A DNA stretch of 64,000 bases. It comes from Butyrivibrio proteoclasticus P6B7. Lineage in GTDB: Bacteria > Bacillota > Clostridia > Lachnospirales > Lachnospiraceae. The stretch's first letter is position 1. Every line of letters begins with the position of its first letter. The stretch is taken from NCBI RefSeq assembly GCF_000622085.1, contig NZ_JHWL01000013.1:1-64000 (forward strand), written 5' to 3'. This document shows positions 52,345 through 60,771 of this stretch, piece after piece. A program made the position numbers and the translations under genes. The notes under the pieces were generated by a model, which saw only the letters and a program-made list of their open reading frames with translations, made no database searches and was not told the origin of the DNA.

Positions 52345-54153
52345 TTACTCTTCATCAAGCTTCAGGACGCTGAGGAAGGCTGCCTGTGGTACTTCTACGC
52401 TACCAATCTGGCGCATTTTCTTTTTACCTTCCTTCTGTTTCTCAAGAAGCTTCTTCTTACGGGTAATATCACCACCATAGCACTTAGCAAGCACGTCCTT
52501 ACGATAAGCGCGGACTGTCTCTCTGGCAATTACCTTGCCGCCAACTGCTGCCTGGATAGGAATCTCAAACATGTGCCTTGGAATCTCATCCTTAAGCTTC
52601 TCGCACATCTTACGACCTCTCTCGTAGGCACCGTCCTTGTGCACGATAAATGAAAGAGCATCAACCTCTTCCTTGTTGATAAGGATATCAAGTTTAACAA
52701 GCTCTGACTTCTCATAGCCCTTAAGCTCATAGTCAAAGGAAGCATATCCACGAGATCTTGATTTAAGCGCATCAAAGAAGTCATAGATGATCTCATTAAG
52801 AGGAAGCTCGTACTTAAGGATCGCACGAGTCTGCTCTATATAGTCTGTACTGATATATCTGCCACGTCTCTCCTGGCAAAGCTGCATAATAGCACCAACA
52901 TACTCAGTAGTTACCATAATCTCGCCGTTAACCATAGGCTCTTCCATGTAGTCGATCTCAGATGGATCTGGAAGGTTGGTTGGGTTAGTAAGATCAAATA
53001 CTGTACCGTCAGTCTTGTGAACCTTATAAACAACGCCAGGTGCTGTTGTTACAAGGTTAAGGTCGTACTCACGCTCAAGTCTTTCCTGAATTACCTCCAG
53101 GTGCAAAAGACCTAAAAATCCAGCTCTAAAACCAAATCCAAGAGCCTGTGATGTCTCTGGTTCATAGAAAAGAGATGCATCGTTAAGCTGAAGCTTCTCA
53201 AGAGCGTCTCTAAGGTCTGAATAGTGAGCAGAATCTGCAGGGTAAAGGCCGCAGTAAACCATTGGCATTACCTTCTTATATCCAGGAAGTGGCTCTGATA
53301 CAGGATTAGCAGAATCTGTAACTGTATCACCAACTCGTGTGTCCTGAATATTTTTAATTGAAGCGGTAAAATAGCCAACGTCTCCAGCTGAAAGCTCATC
53401 ACTTGCGATGAATCTGCCAGGACCAAAGTATCCAACCTCAACAACCTCTGACTCAGCGCCAGTAGCCATGAACTTAACCTTCATGCCCTTTCTGATAACA
53501 CCATCTCTTACACGTACGAATACAATAACGCCTCTGTAAGAGTCATAAACACTGTCAAAAATAAGAGCTGTTAAAGGCTTATTGGCATCTCCGTTAGGAG
53601 CTGGAATCTTAGCTACAACTGCCTCAAGGACATCCTCAATACCAATGCCGTTCTTAGCAGAAATAAGAGGTGCATCCTGAGCCTCTATGCCGATAACATC
53701 CTCAATCTCATCCTTAACCTCCTGTGGCTGAGCACTTGGAAGGTCGATCTTATTGATAACAGGGAATACATCAAGGTCGTGATCCAGTGCAAGATAAACG
53801 TTTGCAAGGGTCTGAGCCTCAACACCCTGAGTTGCATCAACTACAAGAATTGCGCCATCACATGCCGCAAGAGATCTTGATACCTCATATCCAAAGTCAA
53901 CATGACCTGGAGTATCGATCATGTTAAGAGTATACTCATTGCCATCCTTAGCCTTGTAAATAAGTCTTACAGCCTGGGACTTGATGGTAATTCCTCTCTC
54001 ACGCTCAATATCCATGTTGTCGAGAACCTGGTTCTGCATCTCTCTGCTTGTAAGAACGCCGGTCTTCTCGATCATTCTATCTGCCAAAGTAGACTTACCA
54101 TGATCAATATGTGCTACTATACTAAAATTTCTGATTTTACTCTGATCTGCCAC
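52345..54153 (-). CDS. lepA: Elongation factor 4 (LepA)
   Basis: 602 residues, exact family length. GTP-binding motifs: [13 protein letters not shown] (G1), [23 protein letters not shown] (G3), NKID (G4). EF-G-like domains II, III, V and the LepA-specific C-terminal domain follow (ending [14 protein letters not shown] region). It acts on stalled or mis-set ribosomes. Confidence 0.96.
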   Translation of the reverse strand: MADQSKIRNFSIVAHIDHGKSTLADRMIEKTGVLTSREMQNQVLDNMDIERERGITIKSQAVRLIYKAKDGNEYTLNMIDTPGHVDFGYEVSRSLAACDGAILVVDATQGVEAQTLANVYLALDHDLDVFPVINKIDLPSAQPQEVKDEIEDVIGIEAQDAPLISAKNGIGIEDVLEAVVAKIPAPNGDANKPLTALIFDSVYDSYRGVIVFVRVRDGVIRKGMKVKFMATGAESEVVEVGYFGPGRFIASDELSAGDVGYFTASIKNIQDTRVGDTVTDSANPVSEPLPGYKKVMPMVYCGLYPADSAHYSDLRDALEKLQLNDASLFYEPETSQALGFGFRAGFLGLLHLEVIQERLEREYDLNLVTTAPGVVYKVHKTDGTVFDLTNPTNLPDPSEIDYMEEPMVNGEIMVTTEYVGAIMQLCQERRGRYISTDYIEQTRAILKYELPLNEIIYDFFDALKSRSRGYASFDYELKGYEKSELVKLDILINKEEVDALSFIVHKDGAYERGRKMCEKLKDEIPRHMFEIPIQAAVGGKVIARETVRAYRKDVLAKCYGGDITRKKKLLEKQKEGKKKMRQIGSVEVPQAAFLSVLKLDEE

Positions 54154-54255
54154 TATAAATCCTCATTTCATTATCAAATTCCAAATTCGCAATAACCCAC
54201 AATATGATACCATGATGGCGCTCATATGTCATTATCATAACCCCACTGACTCCAA

Positions 54256-54293
54256 ACAAAAACCTCATGTCGGTGAGAAGACATGAGGTTTAA
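54256..54293 (-). terminator. rpsT terminator
   Basis: CCTCATGTC/GACATGAGG with an 8-base loop followed on the minus strand by TTTTTG, about 33 bases after rpsT. Confidence 0.85.
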
Positions 54294-54325
54294 AGTCGAT
54301 TTATTGTATTGTTCTATAAAAAAGA

Positions 54326-54589
54326 TTAAGCCATCTTGTTTACAGCCTGAGCAAGACGAGAAACCTTTCTTGAAGCTGTATTCTTCTTGAATACACCCTT
54401 TGACTCAGCCTTGTCGATTGCTGATGTAGCAGCAAGAAGTGCCTTAGCAGCCTCTTCCTTGTTACCAGCCTCGATTGCAGCTCTTACCTTCTTGATCTCT
54501 GTCTTAACAGCTGACTTGATGATTGTGTTTCTCTCAGCCTTCTTCTTATTAACTAAAACTCTCTTCTTGGCAGATTTAATGTTAGCCAT
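54326..54589 (-). CDS. rpsT: 30S ribosomal protein S20
   Basis: 87 residues, start MANIKSAKKRVLVNKKKAERN as in S20 of Clostridia, Lys/Ala-rich helical throughout, ending RKVSRLAQAVNKMA. It binds the 5' domain of 16S rRNA. GGAGG precedes the ATG. It has its own strong promoter and a 5' leader hairpin (54638-54667). Confidence 0.96.
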   Translation of the reverse strand: MANIKSAKKRVLVNKKKAERNTIIKSAVKTEIKKVRAAIEAGNKEEAAKALLAATSAIDKAESKGVFKKNTASRKVSRLAQAVNKMA

Positions 54590-54637
54590 AATTACCTCCG
54601 GATATTTAAAAAATATTATATTTATACGTTCGTGTGT

Positions 54638-54667
54638 GCATTAAGCCTGGACACGGACAGTTAATGC
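54638..54667 (-). other. 5'-terminal hairpin in the rpsT leader
   Basis: GCATTAA/TTAATGC with CTG/CAG above it and a 2-base bulge (54638-54644 with 54661-54667), starting about 8 bases after the predicted transcription start. About 48 bases separate it from the start codon. It could be a stability element or an S20 autoregulatory site. Confidence 0.4.
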
Positions 54668-54681
54668 CACATACGTAGTAT

Positions 54682-54710
54682 ATATTAGATTAATATCAAC
54701 AAACTGTCAA
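54682..54710 (-). promoter_or_regulatory. rpsT promoter
   Basis: Minus strand: -35 TTGACA (54705-54710), 17-base spacer, -10 TAATAT (54682-54687). Confidence 0.75.
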
Positions 54711-54722
54711 TAGATAATGTAA

Positions 54723-55850
54723 CTATTCACCGTCTTTTGTATTCTTCTTATGTCTGTTTTCTGCTTCCTTCTTGTCTTCTTCCAAGGTCTTCTGCTTGAT
54801 CTCTTCCATACTAAGAGCGAACTCATCGGAATGCATATGTGGATTTCCTAAGATAGTTCTTTTCCTATAAAAATCAAAGAAGTTCTTAACTGGCTTAGGT
54901 GTAAATTTTGACATCAAGACCCTGTACTTGGTGTAAAGCTCGCCAACCTCTTCCATCATTCCTGAAACATGGCCTGATGGATTAAGGGAAATCTTGCTCT
55001 TAACCTTATCAAAGGATTTCTCAAGGGTATCACTCATGTATCCAAGTGTATTACCGATTCCGCCGCCAATGGCTCCAATTCCGCCACCGATAACGCCAAT
55101 AGTACTACCGATCCCACTACCAATTGTTCCAATACCACCGCCGATGGCTCCACTGATATTGCTGATGGTGTTACCGATTCCGCCGCCGATATTCTCAACA
55201 GTATCGTTGATGGCATCTACTCTGTTCTCAATGGAATCAAGCATATCCTCGCTCTTAAAAGCAATGATAACATCCAGTCTTTTCTGCATTCTGCGGATTT
55301 CTTCCTTGGCTTTTTCCATGTAGATAAGAACATCTCTAAGGTCAAGGGCTGTCTTAAAGGCCACAACGAAGTCCGCTGTAACAAACACTGTGATCACAAT
55401 AGTTACTACAGATAAGATGTTGTAAGGAATCGATGTAAGGATCTTCTCAATAGGAATCTGAAGAAAATGGGTAAACACAACAGTGCATACGCCCCAAACA
55501 ATGGTGGATTCCAGGCACACCTGACCTTTGTAGTTGAACTTCTTGTGAGAATAATCCCAGTATCTAACCTTAAACAGGCTCTCCATGATCACGCCAGTTG
55601 CGTATTCAAGGGCTGTAGCGCCGATACATCCTGCAATGAACACAAGAAAAATATTCTCATAAAAAGGCTTGGACACCACAAGCATAGTAATGCCGCCGCA
55701 TCCGTAGAGAGGAATAAACGGGCCTCTCATAAAACCTCTGTTGGAAAGATGCTTCTCCATTATGGACACATAGGTCGATTCAAAGCACCAGCCAAAAAAG
55801 CTATAGAAGAAAAAGAGAAACATCCACTGCAGAGGAAGATAATTAAACAT
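54723..55850 (-). CDS. CmpB-type putative ABC permease domain with Gly-rich repeats
   Basis: 375 residues. The N-terminal approximately 170 residues have five or six membrane segments and the family motif FYSFFGWCFESTYVSIMEK (ABC_trans_CmpB/PF06541 type), followed by a coiled-coil segment (AKEEIRRMQKRLDVIIAF). Residues about 225-275 are a Gly/Ile repeat with units like IGGGIGNTI/IGAIGGGIG, which could form a glycine-zipper helix. The C-terminus is charged. Function of the family is unknown. The gene is close to the rpsT promoter but probably has its own. Confidence 0.7.
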   Translation of the reverse strand: MFNYLPLQWMFLFFFYSFFGWCFESTYVSIMEKHLSNRGFMRGPFIPLYGCGGITMLVVSKPFYENIFLVFIAGCIGATALEYATGVIMESLFKVRYWDYSHKKFNYKGQVCLESTIVWGVCTVVFTHFLQIPIEKILTSIPYNILSVVTIVITVFVTADFVVAFKTALDLRDVLIYMEKAKEEIRRMQKRLDVIIAFKSEDMLDSIENRVDAINDTVENIGGGIGNTISNISGAIGGGIGTIGSGIGSTIGVIGGGIGAIGGGIGNTLGYMSDTLEKSFDKVKSKISLNPSGHVSGMMEEVGELYTKYRVLMSKFTPKPVKNFFDFYRKRTILGNPHMHSDEFALSMEEIKQKTLEEDKKEAENRHKKNTKDGE

Positions 55851-55917
55851 AACAAGTCCCCCAGCTAGTCACAAATCTCATTATCACAACACAATCCCAC
55901 AAATAGAACAGCTCTTT

Positions 55918-56877
55918 TTACTGCTCTGGATTAGAGAAGTCAATTACAGCATTCTTAGGAGCTGTAGTCTTCTCAACAGAAATAGCCTTAAGAACAGGGC
56001 CTTCACCCTGGATCTCCGCTACGAATTCTCTTTCAACTCTTGCGGTAACAAGAACCCATTCCTTTTCTGTTAGCTCTTTTACCTTATCATATACACAAGG
56101 GATTCCCAGAGGCTGCATATCCTCTGCGCAGCAAGTCATAGCAAGTCTTACCGGCACAAATCTGTCCTTAGGAAACTCTGGCGGAATAAGAACCATAGCC
56201 TTGAACTTAACATTCTTACCCTCATATCTGTCAACGTGGTCAAGAACATCAAGGTTGAACATTCCATAGCCGTAGTTATTAAGCTCGATAGGATCATCAT
56301 TAAGATCGAAAGGAAGGTCCTCATCAAGAGTTACGTCCACCTCTCCATCCTTGTCCTCAAAGATAATATCAGCCTTCTGATTAATGGCCTTAACGTTTCT
56401 CTTATATGTGGCAAGATCCTGGATTCCATCGCATCTGTTAAAGAGGATCAGGTCGGAATTACGGATCTGCTCTGCTAAAAGAGATTTCATATTACTGAAA
56501 TAAAGCTCAAAACTGGAAGCATCAATTACAGTGATCTGCTGCTCCAGCTTCCACATAAATGGAAGTGTCATATTCTTGTAGTTCCACATTCCGTTGTACT
56601 CCACAAGAATACGCTCAGGATTGTACTTGGAATCAAGTTCAACGAGCTTATCAGGATTGAAATCCTCCTCGTTATCGATTATCTCAAGTACAGTATTGGT
56701 GGCACGAAGAAGGCCTTCCTCATACTCATTCTCACCCTCTTCGCACACGATCAAAAGAGTCTTACCCTTTGTGCGGAAGTATGGCTGCTGAATTGTATAG
56801 CGGAAGAAGTCTGTCTTACCACTGTCAAGGAATCCATTGATAATATATACTGGTTTCAATTTATTTCTCCTTATCAT
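55918..56877 (-). CDS. CobW-type GTPase domain fused to a YcgQ/TIGR03943-like C-terminal domain
   Basis: 319 residues. N-terminal COG0523/CobW P-loop domain with Walker A NGFLDSGKTDFF (about 13-24) and the IDASSFELYFSN switch region; the GCxCC metal-binding motif expected after Walker A is absent. The C-terminal approximately 110 residues (FNLDVLDHVDRYEGKNVKFKA and MTCCAEDMQPLGIPC) match the C-terminal domain of YcgQ/TIGR03943 permease-subunit proteins. In Firmicutes these domains occur with CobW GTPases and DUF318 permeases, so a role in metal (zinc) handling is inferred. It follows the His-rich CobW gene by 78 bases and is probably co-transcribed. Confidence 0.75.
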   Translation of the reverse strand: MIRRNKLKPVYIINGFLDSGKTDFFRYTIQQPYFRTKGKTLLIVCEEGENEYEEGLLRATNTVLEIIDNEEDFNPDKLVELDSKYNPERILVEYNGMWNYKNMTLPFMWKLEQQITVIDASSFELYFSNMKSLLAEQIRNSDLILFNRCDGIQDLATYKRNVKAINQKADIIFEDKDGEVDVTLDEDLPFDLNDDPIELNNYGYGMFNLDVLDHVDRYEGKNVKFKAMVLIPPEFPKDRFVPVRLAMTCCAEDMQPLGIPCVYDKVKELTEKEWVLVTARVEREFVAEIQGEGPVLKAISVEKTTAPKNAVIDFSNPEQ

Positions 56878-56955
56878 AACTGCTCCGGTTAATACTTAAT
56901 ACCACAAAATGCGCAGCTAGTGCGCATTTTGATAACTATTCTCTGTTAAAAGAAA

Positions 56956-58284
56956 TTAGAGTCTGCGGAAGAGCTTCTCAAGATTATCTTCCTTAAGTTG
57001 TGAACCGATTACACAGAACTTACCTGTTACATCAGCTGAGCCTTCTCTAACATCTGCTTCGCCTGGTACATAGTCGAACTCAATCCATGAACCATCTGCT
57101 GTAGGAACTACGCCCTTTGTACGAAGAACGATACCGTAGGTCTCCTCGTCCTCAAGCTTACCAAGCATATCCTCAATCTCCTTCTTAGTGTATTTAAGAG
57201 GAGTCTCCATGCCCCAGCTTACGAATACATCGTGTGCTGCGTGGTCATGATCATCGTGATCATGGTGGTGATGCTCGTGGTCATGATCGTGATGGTGGTG
57301 TTCGTGCTCATCATGGTCATCATCGTCGTGATCATGGTGATGATGGTGCTCGTGCTCATCATGGTCATCATCGTCGTGATCATGGTGATGATGGTGCTCG
57401 TGCTCATCGTGGTCATCATCGTCGTGATCATGGTGATGATGGTGCTCGTGCTCATCGTGCTCATCGTGATCGTGGTCATGATGATGATGCTCATGCTCGT
57501 CATCATCGTCATGGTGGTGATGGCAGCAGCACTCAGGATCATCGCACTCGTCATCGTCGTGGTGTGCCTTATAAACTACAGAACCATCCTCATTAACTAC
57601 CTTGTGGCTGCCGTGGTCATGGTGATGGTGGTGATGATGTTCTTCCTCTTCCATAACCTGTCTAAGGAGCTCAGCCTCAAGGTCATTGTTACCCTCGAAG
57701 GTATCCAGTATTTCTTTTCCTGTGATCTCATCAAGAGGAGTTGTAATGATAGTAGCCTTCTTATTGTGCTCTCTGATAAGGTCTACAGCTGTCTCAATCT
57801 TAGCCTGATCTGCCTTATCTGTTCTTGTAAGAATGATGGTACCTGCGTTCTCAATCTGGTTGATGAAGAACTCACCAAAGTTCTTGATGTAAACCTTAGC
57901 CTTGGATACGTCAACAACAGTTACAGCACTGTTAAGCTCCATCTCGTCAGAACCCTCTGCGATGTTCTGGATAGCTCTCATAACGTCTGAAAGCTTACCA
58001 ACACCTGATGGCTCAATAAGGATTCTCTCTGGATGATACTGATCCATAACCTGCTTAAGGGATGTCTCGAAGTCACCAACAAGTGAACAACAGATACATC
58101 CTGAATTCATCTCTGTGATCTCGATGCCAGCTTCCTTAAGGAATCCGCCATCAATACCGATCTCACCAAACTCGTTCTCAATAAGAACTACCTTTGTTCC
58201 ATTTAATGCTTCTTTTAAAAGCTTCTTAATAAGAGTGGTCTTACCAGCTCCAAGGAAGCCTGAAATAATATCAATCTTTGTCAT
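56956..58284 (-). CDS. COG0523 (CobW/ZNG1) GTPase metallochaperone with His/Asp-rich tract
   Basis: 442 residues. Walker A SGFLGAGKTTLIKKL (8-22), metal motif SGCICCSLVGDF (about 60-71), G-domain markers VVDVSKAKVYI and RTDKADQAKI. Between residues about 215 and 365 lies a very long His/Asp/Glu tract including CCCHHHH and four 16-residue repeats of the HDEHEHHHHHDHDDDD type (48-bp DNA repeats between about 57300 and 57470). The C-terminal CobW domain (GMETPLKYTKKEIEDML) is intact. COG0523 GTPases with His-rich loops deliver or buffer zinc, cobalt or nickel. The metal here is not decided by sequence. A promoter and leader hairpin precede it. Confidence 0.88.
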   Translation of the reverse strand: MTKIDIISGFLGAGKTTLIKKLLKEALNGTKVVLIENEFGEIGIDGGFLKEAGIEITEMNSGCICCSLVGDFETSLKQVMDQYHPERILIEPSGVGKLSDVMRAIQNIAEGSDEMELNSAVTVVDVSKAKVYIKNFGEFFINQIENAGTIILTRTDKADQAKIETAVDLIREHNKKATIITTPLDEITGKEILDTFEGNNDLEAELLRQVMEEEEHHHHHHHDHGSHKVVNEDGSVVYKAHHDDDECDDPECCCHHHHDDDDEHEHHHHDHDHDEHDEHEHHHHHDHDDDDHDEHEHHHHHDHDDDDHDEHEHHHHHDHDDDDHDEHEHHHHDHDHEHHHHDHDDHDHAAHDVFVSWGMETPLKYTKKEIEDMLGKLEDEETYGIVLRTKGVVPTADGSWIEFDYVPGEADVREGSADVTGKFCVIGSQLKEDNLEKLFRRL

Positions 58285-58302
58285 TTCTTACTCCATTCTT
58301 CA

Positions 58303-58328
58303 AGTGCGCAGGCCTTTGCAGGCGCACT
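58303..58328 (-). other. Leader hairpin next to the CobW start
   Basis: AGTGCGC/GCGCACT (58303-58309 with 58322-58328) with a 12-base loop, ending 19 bases before the CobW start codon. It could control ribosome access. Confidence 0.45.
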
Positions 58329-58360
58329 GATTTCTGTGCTATTTCTACTACAACAAACAT

Positions 58361-58389
58361 ATTCTATAGCAGCAGGAAAATAAAATCAA
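58361..58389 (-). promoter_or_regulatory. Promoter of the His-rich CobW operon
   Basis: Minus strand: -35 TTGATT (58384-58389), 17-base spacer, -10 TAGAAT (58361-58366). No obvious Zur-type palindrome was seen at this promoter. Confidence 0.6.
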
Positions 58390-58515
58390 GAAAGGTGAAA
58401 ACTATTAAATATGGGTTTCGAAGTGCTGGTTCTATGGTGTTCGTTGCTCGGCTTATGATACTCGTTTGGGATTATTGGTGGAAATTATGTGTTCCAGAAA
58501 AATCACCCAAAGTCT

Positions 58516-58890
58516 TTCGGTGGTTATCAATATTGCATTTGAAAACACCGAGGATTTTCATTGGTGATTCGGTGGTTAGCTTGGTCATACTCAGAAACAC
58601 CGAGGATTTTCAACAACGCTTCGGTGGTTAGCTTGATAATGCTCAGAAACACCGTGGATTTTCAACAATGCTTCGGTGGTTAGCTTGATAATGCTCAGAA
58701 ACACCGTGGATTTTCAACAACGCTTCGGTGGTTAGCTTGATAATGCTCAGAAACACCGTGGATTTTCAACAATGCTTCGGTGGTTAGCTTGGTCATGCTA
58801 GAAAACACCGTGAATAGCTAAATAATCTTAGGTGGATTCTTTATATATTGTAAAAACCACCGGAAAATTCACCATTCATACTCGGTGAAA
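58516..58890. repeat. 52-bp tandem array with alternating CGGTG/CACCG hairpins
   Basis: About seven units of exactly 52 bp. TTCGGTGG starts at 58516, 58568, 58620, 58672, 58724 and 58776; a worn copy (TTAGGTGG) is at 58828. The matching CACCG occurs at 58546, 58598, 58650, 58702, 58754, 58806 and 58858. Inside a unit CGGTGGTT can pair with the AAACACCG 17 bases later, or with the preceding one 19 bases earlier, so two alternative chains of hairpins exist. The middle four units are nearly identical, differing mainly by CAATGC/CAACGC. The period is not a multiple of 3, so it is not a protein repeat. The whole gap 58285-59134 has no gene; beyond the array are two small hairpins at 58930-58973. 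Confidence 0.85.
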
Positions 58891-59076
58891 AACACCCCAA
58901 AACAAATTAGTAATTAGTAATCATAAAAAGAACAAAGAATCGCCAGCGACTCTTTGCGCGCTGGTGCGCGCTTTCGCAAGAATAAAAAAGCAGCAGAAAA
59001 AACGCTCAAACAACAAACGTTTTTACCACCGCTCAAAATAGAAATTATTACATGATAATAGTTGTGGAAAATCTAT

Positions 59077-59126
59077 GCCCCGCTCTTTCACACGGTAGAT
59101 ATTCTACCATTTTTCGGGGCTTTTTT
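59077..59126. terminator. Nested hairpin behind the 185-residue hypothetical
   Basis: GCCCCG/CGGGGC (59077-59082 with 59115-59120) enclosing GGTAGA/TCTACC, with six T on the plus-strand side. It lies 9 bases past the stop codon of the minus-strand gene; the T run suits plus-strand transcripts better. Confidence 0.5.
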
Positions 59127-59134
59127 AAGGACTT

Positions 59135-59689
59135 TTAATTATTTATTAAAGGTTCCTCTGGTAACTGTTCTGTTTCATATAGCTTTTTTACCACTGCTTC
59201 ATTAAAGGACTTGCCATAGTAGTATTTTGCCCAGTCCAGTAATTCCTCAGCTGACTCAAATAAAAATCCCGTCAGAAAGCTTTTGCCACCGTCATTATCT
59301 TCTACTTCGTTCTGATACCACTTTCCTGTCTCATTAAGATACCACAGGCAAAAGGTGGTAGTATCATGATCCTTCTCTGAAAGTTCACTGATAAAGGCAT
59401 CTGGAGCCCCTTCAAACATCCTGTCAAAAAAGCTATCGTCCCACTCATCTGACCCAATCTGGTTCAGCTCATTTTCATGGTCAAAGCCCTTTACTATAAC
59501 TCCAAAGTCATAAAAACGGACCATGAGCTTATCCCCGGCTCCATTGTCGACTTCATATTCCTCAAAGGCCTCATTCTGGCTGTGATGAACAATTCGCAAA
59601 TACTCCTCGGCATCTGGCATTACAGCGTGATCCAGCATATATAATACTTTAAGTCTGTGTTTCAAAGTTTCTGCATTCATAAAATCCAT
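59135..59689 (-). CDS. Hypothetical acidic protein
   Basis: About 184 residues, acidic, rich in Asp, Glu, Tyr and Trp, no membrane segment. Not recognised. Size, acidity and the C-terminal WAKYYYGKSFNEAVVKKLYE segment are reminiscent of immunity-type proteins of polymorphic toxins, but there is no diagnostic motif. The start is taken at the ATG with AAAGGAG eight bases upstream; a further in-frame ATG 11 codons earlier lacks a site. Confidence 0.55.
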   Translation of the reverse strand: MDFMNAETLKHRLKVLYMLDHAVMPDAEEYLRIVHHSQNEAFEEYEVDNGAGDKLMVRFYDFGVIVKGFDHENELNQIGSDEWDDSFFDRMFEGAPDAFISELSEKDHDTTTFCLWYLNETGKWYQNEVEDNDGGKSFLTGFLFESAEELLDWAKYYYGKSFNEAVVKKLYETEQLPEEPLINN

Positions 59690-59741
59690 TGTTTCTGCTC
59701 CTTTGTAATGTTCTAAATGCAATGTAATACTAATATAATGT

Positions 59742-60400
59742 TTAAATAAGTTCTTTTAAATTAGTAATAGTATAATCCTGTCCATAATCCGCTCCGGTCC
59801 CATCTCTGTCAACGAACGCTGTCTTCATGCCAACCGTCTTGGGTCCAATAATATCATCACTCCCTGTATCGCCAACAAACAAGAACTCCTCTGGCTAAAA
59901 ATCATTATCCTCAATAATCTTCTTATAGAAACGAATATCTGGCTTATAACATCTCTGATTCTCTGAAGTATAGACCTTATCAACTGAAACATGATTCTTC
60001 TTCATCACGCTCTCAAGAACATCATCATCTGTATTAGAACCAATGTATACCTTATAGTGTTTTTTATTTCTTCAAGCACACCTGGGGCCTCTGAAAAAGC
60101 TAAACGTTTTGACGCTTCAAGCAAAAGTTCATCTGCATCTGCTATAGCATCTCTGTCTACATTGTATCTACTATAAAGCATCTTATTTCTTGCAGAAAAG
60201 ATCTCCCGTTCAGTCATAAATAGATCATAACCCACAGTATGGCTAATATAAAAAGGCTTCCACTCTTCAATGAATGCCTTTTCATCAACCTCTATTCCAA
60301 GATCTGTTATATGTCTCATTATTGTTCTGGCGGAACTTCCTTTTGAAAATTGAAAAAGAGTTCCAAACGCATCAAACACTATAGCTTTTATTGTATCCAT
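59742..60400 (-). pseudogene. HAD-family hydrolase, frameshifted and interrupted
   Basis: The gene starts well: MDTIKAIVFDAFGTLFQFS (the first HAD motif) with AAGGAA upstream. Its reading frame is lost in an A-run near 60059-60065, where one base is missing; restoring it gives VYIGSNTDDDVLESVMKKNH and the motif III Lys region ENQRCYKPDIRFYKKII. A second defect is an in-frame TAG at 59895-59897. After it the frame resumes with EEFLFVGDTGSDDIIGPKTV (motif IV) and ends at 59742. Two independent lesions in an otherwise complete HAD subfamily IA gene make a sequencing error unlikely. Confidence 0.85.
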
Positions 60401-60590
60401 TTTTTCTGTTCCTTACATGTTGTTCTTTAAAATCAGGTATTATTTTCTCTTTGCCTTCCCTTGATTTGTATATTGTTTTCATTGTTTTTTATTATTCTAT
60501 CCGTCCATAAGCTGGTTGATATGTCAGGCCACCTTAATAAGTATAATACAAAAGACGGTGGGGATGGGGGATTTTGAGGGGAGAGGAAAG

Positions 60591-60620
60591 AAAAAGTGCC
60601 AGTCACAAAGTGACTGGCAC
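60591..60620 (-). terminator. Perfect terminator abutting a gene remnant
   Basis: GTGCCAGTCAC/GTGACTGGCAC (11 bp perfect) with a 3-base loop, followed on the minus strand by TTTTTC. It is placed exactly where the homology of the 60623-60746 remnant ends. Confidence 0.9.
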
Positions 60621-60622
60621 AA

Positions 60623-60746
60623 ATAACTATATTTTTCCATTGCTCAAGTATTATTTTTTCTTCATCCGTATCAATTAGACATAATATTCCCAAATCATTT
60701 AATTCATCCGATACACATGCATCGTAATCTTTTAAATATCAGAATT
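60623..60746 (-). pseudogene. Remnant of a duplicate of the 453-residue gene
   Basis: On the minus strand these 124 bases closely match the 5' part of the neighbouring gene at 60772-62133 (the segment encoding NPDILKDYGEC to EQWKNIVM). One T is missing in ATATTTTAAAG, which breaks the frame, and six bases are missing at the DEETKK position. The copy ends abruptly at the terminator 60591-60620. It is the leftover of a tandem duplication. The rest of 60401-60590 shows nothing recognisable. Confidence 0.8.
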
Positions 60747-60771
60747 ATGAAATGCATCCTATATAGACATT

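Noticed and set aside
57232..57990. Long plus-strand frame (252 codons, Val/Met-rich) opposite the His-rich CobW gene
   Set aside because: It is the antisense reading of the His/Asp codon repeats and has no supporting signals.
58278..58631. 117-codon plus-strand frame running into the repeat array
   Set aside because: The array period is not a multiple of three and the frame overlaps the promoter and leader of the CobW gene.
58516..58890. CRISPR array
   Set aside because: The sequence between the CACCG and CGGTG blocks is repeated as well, so there are no unique spacers; the 52-bp unit is a simple tandem repeat and no cas gene is near.
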